A stretch of DNA of 64,000 nucleotides from Kordia sp965283645 (GTDB taxonomy: Bacteria; Bacteroidota; Bacteroidia; Flavobacteriales; Flavobacteriaceae): assembly GCF_965283645.1 (NCBI RefSeq), contig NZ_CBDIPG010000001.1, forward strand, positions 3,038,001-3,102,000, written 5' to 3'. The notes beneath the pieces were generated by a model that saw only the letters and a program-made list of their open reading frames with translations, made no database searches and was not told the DNA's origin. Made by a program: the position numbers and the translations under genes. Shown here piece by piece: positions 18,667 to 27,778 of this stretch. How positions within the stretch are numbered: the first letter of the stretch is position 1; each line of letters begins with the position of its first letter.

Positions 18667-21345
18667 TTAAAGTTTATATGAGATTTTTAATAATAATATT
18701 CTAGGTTGAATGAACGTTCTTTCGTCTGATACTACGATGTTACTAAATGAGTTTCGTTGTCTAAAGTCTACACCAAATAAATTTGACGCTGATATTTCAA
18801 AACCCCACGCGCTGTTATCTTTTTGGTAGAATAAAGAACTGTTAGCTACATCAAAAGTATTTGTATTGTTCAAAGTCGTATTTTGAAATTCTTCACGTTT
18901 GTAATCAACTTTGAAAATAAAGTCATTCAGAAAATCATAACTAAGATTGATATTGAATACATCATTTTCAAACTTTGCATTTGTATTCGCTTTATAACTT
19001 GAAAATGTTTTATTGTAACCAATACTAATATTTGGGTAGTCTTTAAATCGCGTACTTATTCCGCCACTAATGGTATAATTGTTTGAGGTATTTTCTATCA
19101 ATTCATCATTTACGGACGTAAAGAAATTAGAAAATGAAAGATTTGTTTTTGCTGATAGTTTTATCTTTCCATACCCTTTTTTCAGCGAACCTCTAACATT
19201 TACAGATTCATCAACCGCATCCAGTAGTATTGGCGTTAAAATATTATCAATTCCTTGTATCACATTTGCCGTTTTCAAATTTCGGGTACTCTTACGATAA
19301 TTAACAGACAAATTATATTGTATGTTTTTAAACATACTAAAACGATAATAACTAATACGTGCGTTGTGATATAATTCATTTTCAAGCGTCTCGTCTCCTC
19401 TGTATATGTTATTGAAGTTTGTAAGCGTAAAACGATTTGCAAATTGCGTAATAGTAGGAAAACGTGTTTGTAAGCTATAATTGAAGCTTAATATCTTTGA
19501 ACTGTTAAATTCAACTTTTGTAGTAAATTTTGGAAGCAAAACTCCCTTTGATTTATTGTTACGTACTGTAAACTGCTCAATACCCCAAAAGAAATTATGA
19601 TATGTTAAGCTTGGTTTTATGGTTACGATTCCGCTTTTGAATTTATAATCGACACCAAAATAAATATCATTGAAATTTACCCTTGATTGATTCCCGAAAT
19701 TACTATCTGTAAAATCGTTTATTGTACCATCTTGCAACCGTTGGAAATCAAAAGTAGAATAGTTATCATTTACCACATTTGCACCCGTAGTGAAATATAA
19801 ATGGTTCAATTTATTTAAAACGTAGTAGTATTTCCCAACAACTTTAAAAGATTGTGTTTTGCGGAGTTTATTACTGTTGATGTCTAAAATAGTTTCATCT
19901 TCAATCGGAAGTAAACCGTTTAAAAATGATTGATCAGTTTGCCAATTGGTTTTAGGTTGTGATCTATTGAAGTTATAATTTAAAATAACACTAATTGTAT
20001 TTTTTTGATTGAATTGTTTGTGAAGTTCTACACTTTCACGGAATGAAAAATCGTCAATACGTTCGTTTTGATTGATCGAAGAATTTATAAAATTTGATTC
20101 CGTTAAAATATTTCCCTGTATTGTATTTTTTGATGCTTTTATGTTTGTTTCAAAAAGTAACTCCGTGTTTTCATCTGGAGCGTAACTAAACGCAAATTTC
20201 CCAATTCCAAACTTATTTGTGTTGTCAAATTCATTTCTTCTATTTTCAATAAGATTGTCACTCGCTATATAGTTATTAGTAGTTGTAGTTAGTGTTTGAA
20301 GCTTGTCGTTTGATAAAATACTATATCCTGTTAAAGATAATTTTTCGTTGAAATCATGGGAAATATTTAATGCGTTAAATTGATTGGTATTTTCTATAAA
20401 GTTTTGATTATCCAAAAATCTTGTAAAGTCATTATCAAATAATGACAAATAGGATTCGGTATCAGAAAAGAGTTTGCTAATTCCACCATTGAAATCTAAG
20501 TAGTCTTTGAATGTAAACGACTTCTTTCCTGTATTGTTAAAGTCCGTTATCATGTTTAGTGATGTTTTAGGACTGTAATAGTAAATCTTAGGATTCAAAA
20601 TATAACGTTCTTTAATACCCGTAGCGGTTTCGATATCTCCAAAAACAAACTTTTTTTTGTCCTCTTTCAGCTTGACATTCATAACCATTTCATCACTATC
20701 TTCTAAGCCTTTTAAAAAGGCAACATCTGAATAATTGTCAAGCACTTCAATTTTATCAACTACATCAGCAGGAATATTGTTCACTGCAAGCTTACTATCG
20801 CCTGTAAAAAATTGTTTATTCTCAACAAGTACACGAGAAACCTTTTTACCTTTTATAGTTACATTTCCCTGTTTGTCAACTTCAACAGTTGGCAAGTTCT
20901 TTAAAATGTCTCTCAACTTGCGTTCGTCTCCTGTTTTAAAAGCGTCCACTTTAAAAGACATTGTATCTTTTTTTATAACCACAGGCGGTGTATAATTTAG
21001 TGTTACTTCTCCTAAAGACTCGGTATCTTTTTTTAATGAAACAGCTATCGTTTTAGATTCAGCAGCTTTGTAAGTGATCTCCTGTGGAACATAGCCAAGA
21101 TAGCTAATAGTTATTTTATACGTTTCATCCTTTTCAAGCTTCAACTCAAAATATCCTTTATCGTTGGATATTGAAAACTTCATTGCACTATCGCCTTGCG
21201 GTTCTGCTATGATGTTCGCATTTGACAATAATATATTAGTAGTATCTTCCTTTATTGTTCCCGACAATTTTATATTCTGACACAAAACATTCTGAAAGAA
21301 TCCTAAAAGTATTATCAAATAAACAATTGAATACTTTTTAAACAT
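18667..21345 (-). CDS. TonB-dependent-receptor-like outer-membrane barrel with CarboxypepD_reg domain
   Basis: The 892-residue protein has a signal peptide (cleavage near VLCQN). A carboxypeptidase-like regulatory domain follows (about 26-110: LSGTIKEDTTNILLSNANI to ISYLGYVPQEI). Next come a plug-like region with LRDILKNLPTVEVDKQGN and ITIKGKKVSRVLVENKQFFTGD, and a long beta-barrel ending in ILLLKISYKL. This is the receptor type that pairs with GLPGLI proteins in flavobacteria. It should sit in the outer membrane; the substrate is unknown. It follows the GLPGLI gene by 3 bp. Confidence 0.88.
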   Translation of the reverse strand: MFKKYSIVYLIILLGFFQNVLCQNIKLSGTIKEDTTNILLSNANIIAEPQGDSAMKFSISNDKGYFELKLEKDETYKITISYLGYVPQEITYKAAESKTIAVSLKKDTESLGEVTLNYTPPVVIKKDTMSFKVDAFKTGDERKLRDILKNLPTVEVDKQGNVTIKGKKVSRVLVENKQFFTGDSKLAVNNIPADVVDKIEVLDNYSDVAFLKGLEDSDEMVMNVKLKEDKKKFVFGDIETATGIKERYILNPKIYYYSPKTSLNMITDFNNTGKKSFTFKDYLDFNGGISKLFSDTESYLSLFDNDFTRFLDNQNFIENTNQFNALNISHDFNEKLSLTGYSILSNDKLQTLTTTTNNYIASDNLIENRRNEFDNTNKFGIGKFAFSYAPDENTELLFETNIKASKNTIQGNILTESNFINSSINQNERIDDFSFRESVELHKQFNQKNTISVILNYNFNRSQPKTNWQTDQSFLNGLLPIEDETILDINSNKLRKTQSFKVVGKYYYVLNKLNHLYFTTGANVVNDNYSTFDFQRLQDGTINDFTDSNFGNQSRVNFNDIYFGVDYKFKSGIVTIKPSLTYHNFFWGIEQFTVRNNKSKGVLLPKFTTKVEFNSSKILSFNYSLQTRFPTITQFANRFTLTNFNNIYRGDETLENELYHNARISYYRFSMFKNIQYNLSVNYRKSTRNLKTANVIQGIDNILTPILLDAVDESVNVRGSLKKGYGKIKLSAKTNLSFSNFFTSVNDELIENTSNNYTISGGISTRFKDYPNISIGYNKTFSSYKANTNAKFENDVFNINLSYDFLNDFIFKVDYKREEFQNTTLNNTNTFDVANSSLFYQKDNSAWGFEISASNLFGVDFRQRNSFSNIVVSDERTFIQPRILLLKISYKL

Positions 21346-21348
21346 TAA

Positions 21349-22095
21349 TTAGTTTTTTTTATCTGATATTATAATACCATTCATTTTTTCAATTTGTCTT
21401 TTGTATTCCTCTTCTGTGATTTTTTCACCTTTTAGAATAGGAATTTCAACTTCATCTTCACTTAAAAAATTTATTTTATAGACATAAAAAGTGAAATGTG
21501 AATCTTGCAGTTCTAATATTAAACCTGGTAAATTATTAAAGTCTTTAATTCCAAAATTTACAGGAATTTGGGGTGCATACCAAGCAACAATATTGAATGT
21601 AAATTTTTTAGCAGGATTAATGATTGTTTTTGTTTTATATGCCTTGTAACATTTGTATTTACCAATCATTTTACTCTCTTTGGTAAGTGTCCAATCCGAT
21701 GAAGAGAGAGTATTTGAGGTAACTAAAAATCGTTCTCCAAAAGAGTCCGTTTGTCTAAAAACAGTCTTATTTTGAAGATCCGTTAAATAATTGCCACCTC
21801 CAACAACAATTTTTGCGTGGCTGTGTCCCATAGGAGACACATCATTTTCTAAAACTTCATCTATATAAAAATATGATTTTTTACCCTTAAACTTTAAATT
21901 AAATGTTATGCCTTTGGATTGTCGCATAAGTTCATCGTTAAGCTTATCAAATTCATTTTTTTTCTTTGTTGAATCTCTTTGATTTTGAATAAACTTATAT
22001 ACTATGTGACCAGCAACATTTTCATTAGATTGGGAATAGAGAACAGAATTAAATAAGCAACAAATAATAAGTAACAAATATATTTTTTTCATCAT
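21349..22095 (-). CDS. GLPGLI family secreted protein
   Basis: I place the start at the ATG at 22095, because the signal peptide MMKKIYLLLIICCLFNSVLYSQ begins there; the open frame goes further upstream without a signal and runs into the preceding gene. The mature part has the family motif as NLPGLILELQD (first Gly replaced by Asn), preceded by WYAPQIPVNFGIKDF, both typical. A DSFGERFLV stretch is also present. GLPGLI proteins are secreted and are nearly always next to a TonB-type receptor, as here. The role may be binding or presenting a peptide or metal; this is not established. Confidence 0.85.
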   Translation of the reverse strand: MMKKIYLLLIICCLFNSVLYSQSNENVAGHIVYKFIQNQRDSTKKKNEFDKLNDELMRQSKGITFNLKFKGKKSYFYIDEVLENDVSPMGHSHAKIVVGGGNYLTDLQNKTVFRQTDSFGERFLVTSNTLSSSDWTLTKESKMIGKYKCYKAYKTKTIINPAKKFTFNIVAWYAPQIPVNFGIKDFNNLPGLILELQDSHFTFYVYKINFLSEDEVEIPILKGEKITEEEYKRQIEKMNGIIISDKKN

Positions 22096-22110
22096 AGTTA
22101 TTTTTAATAC

Positions 22111-22133
22111 AAGGCTACCATTAAAGGTAGCCT
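22111..22133 (-). terminator. Intercistronic hairpin
   Basis: The 9-bp perfect stem AAGGCTACC (22111-22119) pairs with GGTAGCCTT (22125-22133) between the 82-residue gene and the GLPGLI gene. T-rich sequence follows on the plus strand, and only weak T sequence on the minus strand. It may act as an attenuator that lets the first small gene be made in excess over the receptor. Confidence 0.55.
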
Positions 22134-22144
22134 TTTCATTTTGT

Positions 22145-22393
22145 TTAATTAGCATCCAATATTTCTTGCATTGTGTAACCTTCACATAATGCGTAAGCTG
22201 CATTCATGTGAAATGTAGCTGCTTCAATTGAATACCCTGCATTAAGTGATTGGTGCATGACGATATACGCTCTATCTTCACACTCCTCAGAAGTTTCAAC
22301 TTCAATAATTTCTTCTTCTAATAATGAAGCACTAAAACTCATCGTAGAAAACATCAATAATAGCACCAAAGATGCTGAAAATAATTTTTTCAT
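22145..22393 (-). CDS. Small secreted protein (82 residues)
   Basis: MKKLFSASLVLLLMFSTMSFSA is a clear signal peptide. The mature part is about 60 residues, acidic (LEEEIIEVETSEECED), with two Cys (in EECED and in YALCEG) that could form one disulfide. The rest is probably helical (HMNAAYALCEGYTMQEI). It is first in the operon with the GLPGLI and receptor genes. No family is recognised. A secreted peptide or chaperone handled by the receptor is one possibility. Confidence 0.65.
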   Translation of the reverse strand: MKKLFSASLVLLLMFSTMSFSASLLEEEIIEVETSEECEDRAYIVMHQSLNAGYSIEAATFHMNAAYALCEGYTMQEILDAN

Positions 22394-22792
22394 TTTGTAA
22401 ATAATTAAATTAATTGCCTACTCTTTGAAATGGTTTTCGGCATTCCCATAAATTACTGCAACACAATTTTTTGAGAATTAGGAGGAATTTCACTATTTAC
22501 AACCATAAAACTATAACTATGAAAAAAAATGAAAATTGCATTTAGGTAAGAGTATTCTTCCCCTTTTTTGGAGGGGATTATTCCCTTTTTTAAAATTATA
22601 ATAAGTAAACACAATCTTTAAATTTTAGTATCTTGCTAGGCTAATACTAATTAAATATTTATGAAATTTTAAGACTGTGAATGAACAACTCTTTAGGTAT
22701 TAACATGAAAAGCAAAGAATGTACCCATCACAGCCTTATAAATATATAAATACCTATACAAATATAGATATTTATCTCAATAATTACAAAAT
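22394..22792. other. Divergent intergenic region
   Basis: About 400 bp lie between the divergent small secreted gene (minus) and the XRE-like gene (plus). They should hold both promoters, but no clear TAnnTTTG element stands out. A short G/C hairpin (TCCCC...GGGGA) lies near 22559-22576. No ORF worth reporting was found. Confidence 0.45.
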
Positions 22793-23233
22793 ATGGAGCG
22801 ATTTTACTCTAAAATAAAATCAAGAATACTTAAACACATTGAGGATAAAGGAATTAGCAAGCGTCAATTTTATATTGAAACTGGTATTTCAAATGGTGTT
22901 TTAGATAAAAAAACAGGCTTAACTGAATTGAATATCGAAAAATATCTCAATACTTACGAAGAAATCAATCCTACTTGGCTTCTTACAGGTAAGGGAAATA
23001 TGTATACTGATAATAGAAATGAAACTAATGATATTGAACAGGTAAGTGATTTTAGCTTATCTTTATTAAACGCATTGGTAAATGATGAAAAAATCAGAAA
23101 AGCTTTGAAATTGATAATAGGCAAAGAGATAAACGACTTTATTACAACCAAATCCTTAGATAAATTAAACAACACAGATGCTTCGGAAAGTTTAGAAAAA
23201 AATGAAATTAAAAATACAGAAGATAAAAGTTAA
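22793..23233 (+). CDS. XRE-like HTH regulator
   Basis: The 146-residue protein begins with RILKHIEDKGISKRQFYIETGISNG, a helix-turn-helix of the phage-repressor/XRE type often seen in Bacteroidota. It continues with INPTWLLTGKGNMY, the typical end of that domain (WLLTGKG). The C-terminal 80 residues are charged and helical and probably mediate dimerisation. It converges with a 64-residue ORF on the other strand with 3 bp between them. It could control the divergent GLPGLI operon, which is inference. Confidence 0.75.
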   Translation: MERFYSKIKSRILKHIEDKGISKRQFYIETGISNGVLDKKTGLTELNIEKYLNTYEEINPTWLLTGKGNMYTDNRNETNDIEQVSDFSLSLLNALVNDEKIRKALKLIIGKEINDFITTKSLDKLNNTDASESLEKNEIKNTEDKS

Positions 23234-23236
23234 AGT

Positions 23237-23431
23237 TTACTTTTTCTTGTTTTTTAAAATTGAGGAAGCCAAACGTGCAATTTTTTTAACTTCTTCATAG
23301 TTGGTTTCTTTGGTAGTCAATCTTTTTATCTCCACCTCAATAAACCATTGAAGCGTTTCAGACTCTTTGAATTCAGATTCTAACTTTTTGAGAAGCTCAT
23401 TTTTGATATTTTCCAGTTCATCATCGTTCAT
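23237..23431 (-). CDS. Small charged helical protein (64 residues)
   Basis: The product begins MNDDELENIKNELLKKLESEF and is highly charged, helical throughout and without Cys. It lies 14 bp after the stop of the membrane protein gene on the same strand, so the two are probably co-transcribed. It could be a small partner of that protein. No family is recognised. Confidence 0.5.
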   Translation of the reverse strand: MNDDELENIKNELLKKLESEFKESETLQWFIEVEIKRLTTKETNYEEVKKIARLASSILKNKKK

Positions 23432-23445
23432 TACAAGACAGAAAT

Positions 23446-24069
23446 TTAATCTTTATTAATTTCATTAACAATTTCTTGAATAGTGACATTTATATCTTCT
23501 CCTGTTATATCAATTAAAGCTTTGTAAGTTATTGTTTCTTCTTTCGCTGGCATTATTGAAGCTATATCGCTAATTCTTTTAGAATCATCTTGTAATACTT
23601 TAATATTTCTAGCGATGTTGGATAGCCTTACTGCATTTTTTGTTGTTCTTTTAATGAAAAGTATAAATAAATAGCTTATCAAAAGTGATAGAATGATAAT
23701 TGATGTGTAATAGTAAAATTCATCAAAATCATTTCTTGCCCATAACGACCAAGTAATATAATAAATTGATATTGACATCAGCATAAATGAAATAAATATC
23801 ATTATTTTTCTAAACAAGGCTATATGGATAAATAATGATGAGAAATAGGTAGCAACGCTACTTATAAATAAAGTAATTGGGACACCAATTGCGTAGAAAA
23901 ACATTCGTGCATTGTAGTAACCGAAAACTTCAACTTCTGATTTTTTATCTAAAAAAATGTGAATGAAAGGTGCTGTGAAACCAATTACAGCACCAATCAA
24001 AATGATTAAAACTAATAATTTACTACCTGTCGTCTGGATGTTGAATATCTTTTTTGTCAATGGCTTCAA
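23446..24069 (-). CDS. Four-helix membrane protein with cytoplasmic tail, unknown function
   Basis: The 207-residue protein has four hydrophobic helices (about 17-36, 49-72, 85-105 and 120-140). A soluble tail of about 60 residues follows, with a heptad-like stretch (RLSNIARNIKVLQDDSKRI) and an acidic end. No motif identifies the family. Its start overlaps the end of a small lipoprotein gene by 47 bp. The 64-residue ORF follows closely. Confidence 0.6.
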   Translation of the reverse strand: MKPLTKKIFNIQTTGSKLLVLIILIGAVIGFTAPFIHIFLDKKSEVEVFGYYNARMFFYAIGVPITLFISSVATYFSSLFIHIALFRKIMIFISFMLMSISIYYITWSLWARNDFDEFYYYTSIIILSLLISYLFILFIKRTTKNAVRLSNIARNIKVLQDDSKRISDIASIMPAKEETITYKALIDITGEDINVTIQEIVNEINKD

Positions 24070-24163
24070 TTGTGTTGTTATCTTCTTCGTTTAAAGCTTC
24101 GGGATTACAACTTGTCAAATTCATAAATAAAAGTCCTAATACTAATAATGATAATTTTTTCAT
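24023..24163 (-). CDS. Small lipoprotein (46 residues)
   Basis: ATG at 24163 to TAG at 24023 encodes MKKLSLLVLGLLFMNLTSC followed by an acidic mature part ending DKKDIQHPDDR. The lipobox is LTSC (Cys19). Similar very short lipoproteins are common in flavobacteria. It overlaps the start of the next gene by 47 bp in another frame, which suggests translational coupling. Confidence 0.6.
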   Translation of the reverse strand: MKKLSLLVLGLLFMNLTSCNPEALNEEDNNTIEAIDKKDIQHPDDR

Positions 24164-24335
24164 GTTAATACTTTTTAGATTAATTATTACTTACTTGTAA
24201 AGTAATAATAATCGCGAAGTATTTATAATCTCAAATCATTAAATTTCAGTATTTTAAAACTATTATTTCACTAATTTTTAAGTCAAATAATCACCAATTA
24301 CAAAGTTAGAATTAAGACATTCTAAAGAATATAGT

Positions 24336-24345
24336 AAAACCGTAA
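24336..24345 (-). repeat. Inverted partial copy of the island repeat
   Basis: AAAACCGTAA is the reverse complement of TTACGGTTTT, the centre of the 16-bp repeat at 24398-24413, which lies 53 bp away. The pair could form an operator for the small HTH protein encoded downstream. Confidence 0.4.
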
Positions 24346-24397
24346 AATATCTATGGTTTAAGTCTTGAAGTGGATTGTGTAAAATAAAAATAATTTC

Positions 24398-24413
24398 CTT
24401 ACGGTTTTCCTTA
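24398..24413 (+). repeat. 16-bp direct repeat, left copy
   Basis: CTTACGGTTTTCCTTA is found again, identical and in the same orientation, at 38503-38518. The sequence just after is also similar (ATTGGATGAG and TTGAATTAG). The two copies enclose the whole modification/defence cluster. They could be boundary scars of the island or shared regulatory sites. Confidence 0.6.
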
Positions 24414-24501
24414 ATTGGATGAGATTATTGATATGCGCACTAAAATTCAATTATGATTGCTAAGAGAAAAATAATAACTTTAAACTTTATTGAAAACAAT
24501 T

Positions 24502-24672
24502 ATGAGCGATCAAGAACTTTTTTTGAATAGCAAGGAAACCATGAAAGAATTAAAAATTTCTTCATGTGAATTAATGCACCTACGTCAAGATGGAAAAATT
24601 AAATTTGTTAAAAAAGGAAACGCATTTCTTTATGATAAAAAAGACATCATAAAGGAAAACAATAAGAAATAA
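24502..24672 (+). CDS. Small HTH (excisionase-like, HTH_17 type) protein
   Basis: I choose the ATG at 24502; a TTG at 24490 is an alternative. The 56-residue product reads ELFLNSKETMKELKISSCEL and MHLRQDGKIKFVKKGNAFLY, the winged MerR/Xis-like helix-turn-helix of HTH_17. Such proteins act as excisionases or small regulators. It lies between the island's left repeat and the GHKL ATPase gene, 76 bp upstream of the latter. It is either a recombination helper for the island or a repressor of the plus-strand operon. Confidence 0.7.
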   Translation: MSDQELFLNSKETMKELKISSCELMHLRQDGKIKFVKKGNAFLYDKKDIIKENNKK

Positions 24673-24720
24673 AATCTCACAAGAACACTAGGATTAAATT
24701 TTCATTTTACTTTTTTTTGG

Positions 24721-24728
24721 TACATTTG
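24721..24728 (+). promoter_or_regulatory. Bacteroidota-type -7 element (TACATTTG)
   Basis: TACATTTG matches the TAnnTTTG consensus of the Bacteroidota main sigma factor, 20 bp before the ATG of the GHKL ATPase. The -33 element is poor. It would give the three-gene plus-strand operon a promoter separate from the HTH gene. Confidence 0.55.
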
Positions 24729-24748
24729 TTTTCAACTAATAGTAGACT

Positions 24749-27223
24749 ATGCACCAATTAAATTTGAACGCCCTTTTTTTAAGTATTTTTAATTCAAAAG
24801 ACGAATCCGAACTGCATTCATTCATTGAAAAAAATGAAGATCTATTTAAAAACGAAAACTGGAAGCCCCTTGGGGATATCGACAGCAATTATGGAGTTGT
24901 AAAAAATCAACAATCTAATCCTGTTGCTGCTTTAATAGAAAAGACTACGAACTCAATTGATGCTATTTTAACAAAAAGATGTTTAGAATTAGGTATTAAT
25001 CCTAAATCTGATAAAGCTCCAAAATCAATGGAGGAAGCAATAACTAAATTCTATCCCAAAAATAATTGGGACATACAATCTTTTAGAAAAAAGCAAGCTG
25101 AAGAAATTCAGATTATTGCTGATGGAAATGGTCCAAAAAATAAAAAAAATCAATACCCAACTTCCGTAATTATTTATGATAATGGAGAAGGTCAGCATCC
25201 TCAAGATTTTGAAACTACGTTTCTCTCTTTATTAAGAGGAAATAAGAACGATGTCCATTTTGTTCAAGGAAAGTATAATATGGGTGGCAGTGGCGCGATA
25301 GTCTTCTGTGGCAAAAAAAGGTATCAGTTGATTGCTTCCAAAAGATATGATAATAAAGGGGATTTCGGGTTTACACTTATAAGGGAGCATCCAAAAACAG
25401 AAAGTGATCGCTCAAAAGAAACTTGGTATGAATATCTTCTGATTGATGGAAAAATACCCTCTTTCCCTATTGATAATTTAGATTTAGGTTTAGAAAATAG
25501 AAAATTTGAAACGGGAACTATTATCAAAATGTATTCTTATCAGTTTCCTAAAGGATATTCTGGCTTTGCCCAAGATTTAAACCAAAGTGTTAATGAATTT
25601 TTATTTAGTCCTGCATTACCGATGCTGACAAAGGATACTGAAAAAAGATATCCTAATAATAAAGTGCTATCTAAGGATTTATTTGGTTTGAAAAGACGTC
25701 TTACAGAAGAAAAGGATATTTACATTTCTGATAGTTTTTCTGAAAATTACAAGGACGAGTTGTTTGACAGAATGAAAGTTTCTTGTTACGTTTTTAAAAC
25801 TAAAGTCAGAGAATATGATTTAAAGAAGTCTAAAGAGGTAATACAGAAAAGATATTTCAAGAATAATATGCGAGTGATGTTTTCAATGAACGGTCAGGTT
25901 CATGGTTTTTATACTTCAGAATTTATTTCTCGTTCGTTAAAATTTAATCTTCTTAAAAATCATTTATTGATTCATGTCGATTGTACAAATATGAAATATG
26001 AGTTTCGTAAGGAACTTTTTATGGCTTCTCGTGATAGATTAAAAGATGGAGATGAAACACAACAATTAAGACATTATCTAGCTGCAAAACTGAGTTCAAA
26101 AGATGGACGTTTAAATGAAATTCAAAAGTTAAGGAAGCAAGCTGTTGATATTGATACATCTTCTAACACAAATCAACTACTTAAAAATTTCACAAGAAGT
26201 TTACCGTTTAACTCTGATTTGATGAAGCTTTTAGGAGATACTTTTAAATTAGACGCTCAAAAAGAAAAAAAGAACCCTAATAAGTCTAAGAAACCCAATC
26301 AACAGAAAGAAGACATTTCATTTAATCCACAGCGATATCCAACACAATTTAAAATTAATTCAAAAGTTAAAGGAGATACCGAAGTTGCTAAAATCCCAAT
26401 AAACGGAGAAAAAACGATTAGATTCAGTACAGATTGTGAAGATGAATATTTTGATAGAACTGATGATCCTGGAGAATTGAAAATAGCAATTTTAAGTGTT
26501 AAACCAAATGAGGCAGAAGGCGGAAATGATATTGGAGAACCGAAAGAAATAAGTGAGTATTTTAATGTGAATAAAAGCAGTCCCAATAAAGGTACAATTC
26601 GAATTAATCTAAATCCAAAGGATGACTTAAAAGTTGGAGATTCAGTACAAATTAAAACCACTTTAACTTCTCCAAATGGTGATTTTGATGAGATATTTTG
26701 GGTTAAGATTTCTGATCCTGAAAAGAAGAAAGAAGCAATATCAAAAGATGAAGATGACAATGAGCCTTTAGGATTGCCTAGTTTAGTATTTGCTTATCAA
26801 AATAAAGAAGAAAAAGGAGATGATGTAGTCTCATGGGAAGATGTTGAGGCAGCGACAAGCATTACAATGGATTATGCTACTGTAATGATTCCTGAAGCTG
26901 AAGGAGCTAATTTGAACCGAATTTTTGTAAACATGGATAGTACCGTTCTTAAAAACTTTAAATCTAAACACAAAAACCCGAATGAGGAACAAATAGAACT
27001 TTCAAATAGAAAATATTATACCGCTGTGTATTTTCACACTTTATTTTTATATACAATTACAAAAAATAAAGGCTACGAAGTAACACAGAAAAAAGAAGGG
27101 CAGGAAAAATTTGAAGAAGTAGACTTAGCTGACTATCTTAAAGACTTATTTGACAATTACTATTCCACATTTATTCTTAATTATGGTGGAATGGAAGAAA
27201 TGATGCAAGGTTTGGCAGATTAA
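24749..27223 (+). CDS. GHKL-fold (Hsp90/MutL-type) ATPase of the defence island
   Basis: The 824-residue protein has the three GHKL ATP-site motifs near its start: the N-box ALIEKTTNSIDA (Glu64, Asn68, Asp71), IYDNGEG (144-148) and GKYNMGGSGA (174-183). A long alpha/beta region follows (to about 480). A Lys-rich hinge (KKNPNKSKKPNQQKE) comes next, then a beta-rich Ig-like part (about 525-650), and an acidic and helical C-terminus. It probably dimerises in an ATP-dependent way and gates another activity. The GIY-YIG nuclease and DGQHR genes follow by 21 and 9 bp, so they are likely partners. The family is known to me only as an ATP-binding protein found near DndB-like genes; no function is established. 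Confidence 0.75.
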   Translation: MHQLNLNALFLSIFNSKDESELHSFIEKNEDLFKNENWKPLGDIDSNYGVVKNQQSNPVAALIEKTTNSIDAILTKRCLELGINPKSDKAPKSMEEAITKFYPKNNWDIQSFRKKQAEEIQIIADGNGPKNKKNQYPTSVIIYDNGEGQHPQDFETTFLSLLRGNKNDVHFVQGKYNMGGSGAIVFCGKKRYQLIASKRYDNKGDFGFTLIREHPKTESDRSKETWYEYLLIDGKIPSFPIDNLDLGLENRKFETGTIIKMYSYQFPKGYSGFAQDLNQSVNEFLFSPALPMLTKDTEKRYPNNKVLSKDLFGLKRRLTEEKDIYISDSFSENYKDELFDRMKVSCYVFKTKVREYDLKKSKEVIQKRYFKNNMRVMFSMNGQVHGFYTSEFISRSLKFNLLKNHLLIHVDCTNMKYEFRKELFMASRDRLKDGDETQQLRHYLAAKLSSKDGRLNEIQKLRKQAVDIDTSSNTNQLLKNFTRSLPFNSDLMKLLGDTFKLDAQKEKKNPNKSKKPNQQKEDISFNPQRYPTQFKINSKVKGDTEVAKIPINGEKTIRFSTDCEDEYFDRTDDPGELKIAILSVKPNEAEGGNDIGEPKEISEYFNVNKSSPNKGTIRINLNPKDDLKVGDSVQIKTTLTSPNGDFDEIFWVKISDPEKKKEAISKDEDDNEPLGLPSLVFAYQNKEEKGDDVVSWEDVEAATSITMDYATVMIPEAEGANLNRIFVNMDSTVLKNFKSKHKNPNEEQIELSNRKYYTAVYFHTLFLYTITKNKGYEVTQKKEGQEKFEEVDLADYLKDLFDNYYSTFILNYGGMEEMMQGLAD

Positions 27224-27244
27224 ATAAAAAATGATATAAAATTT

Positions 27245-27769
27245 ATGATTACAAGCGCGTTTCAACTTGGGGAAGAAATATTAAGCAAAACTTTACCCTA
27301 TAAGCTACATCAAGATTTATGGAGGAAATATGACTTTTCTCCTTTAGATTTGAATTATGAAAACTGGACAACAATTAAGTATCTTAATAATGATTGTTCA
27401 AGTTTTAGTGATGAAATTAATACAGTACCCAATAATTGTGGTGGATTGTATCTTTTTACAATAAAATGTTCTGTTATAAATAAACTTACTGAATATCCTG
27501 TATACATTGGTAGAGCGCAATATACCGCTAATCAAAACTTGCGAAAGAGATGTAGAGAGTATTTTACTAAATATCTAAGAAGTGATGAACGACCCTTAAT
27601 CACTAAAATGTTGAAGTATTGGGGAAATGAGTTATATTTGAGTTTTATCACGATTGACGAAAATATTGAAATAGTTGACTTAGAAAAGAAGATTATTAAT
27701 TCTTTGTTACTTCCTTTTAATAGTGAAATACCTGATGTAGAAATAAGGCAAGCAGTTGCGGCTTTTTAA
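27245..27769 (+). CDS. GIY-YIG nuclease
   Basis: The 174-residue protein carries a complete GIY-YIG catalytic set: GLY (67-69), YIG (87-89), Arg in NLRKRCREYF (100-104), Glu147 in DLEKKIINSLL and Asn159 in PFN. Small restriction enzymes of the Eco29kI type have this fold, though I cannot tell the exact subfamily. It should cut DNA with a metal ion. The gene lies between the GHKL ATPase and the DGQHR gene and is the most likely cleavage subunit of the module. All catalytic positions appear intact. Confidence 0.8.
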   Translation: MITSAFQLGEEILSKTLPYKLHQDLWRKYDFSPLDLNYENWTTIKYLNNDCSSFSDEINTVPNNCGGLYLFTIKCSVINKLTEYPVYIGRAQYTANQNLRKRCREYFTKYLRSDERPLITKMLKYWGNELYLSFITIDENIEIVDLEKKIINSLLLPFNSEIPDVEIRQAVAAF

Positions 27770-27778
27770 ATTGATGAA

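Larger units (their letters stand above)
24164..24501. other. Intergenic region at the left edge of the defence island
   Basis: These 338 bp separate the divergent lipoprotein gene and the HTH gene. They contain the left copy of the 16-bp direct repeat (24398-24413) and an inverted partial copy (24336-24345). No ORF worth reporting is present. Confidence 0.5.

Noticed and set aside
26299..26760. A 153-codon minus-strand ORF in the GHKL ATPase gene
   Set aside because: It is antisense to a continuous coding frame with clear motifs and has no start context or family features.
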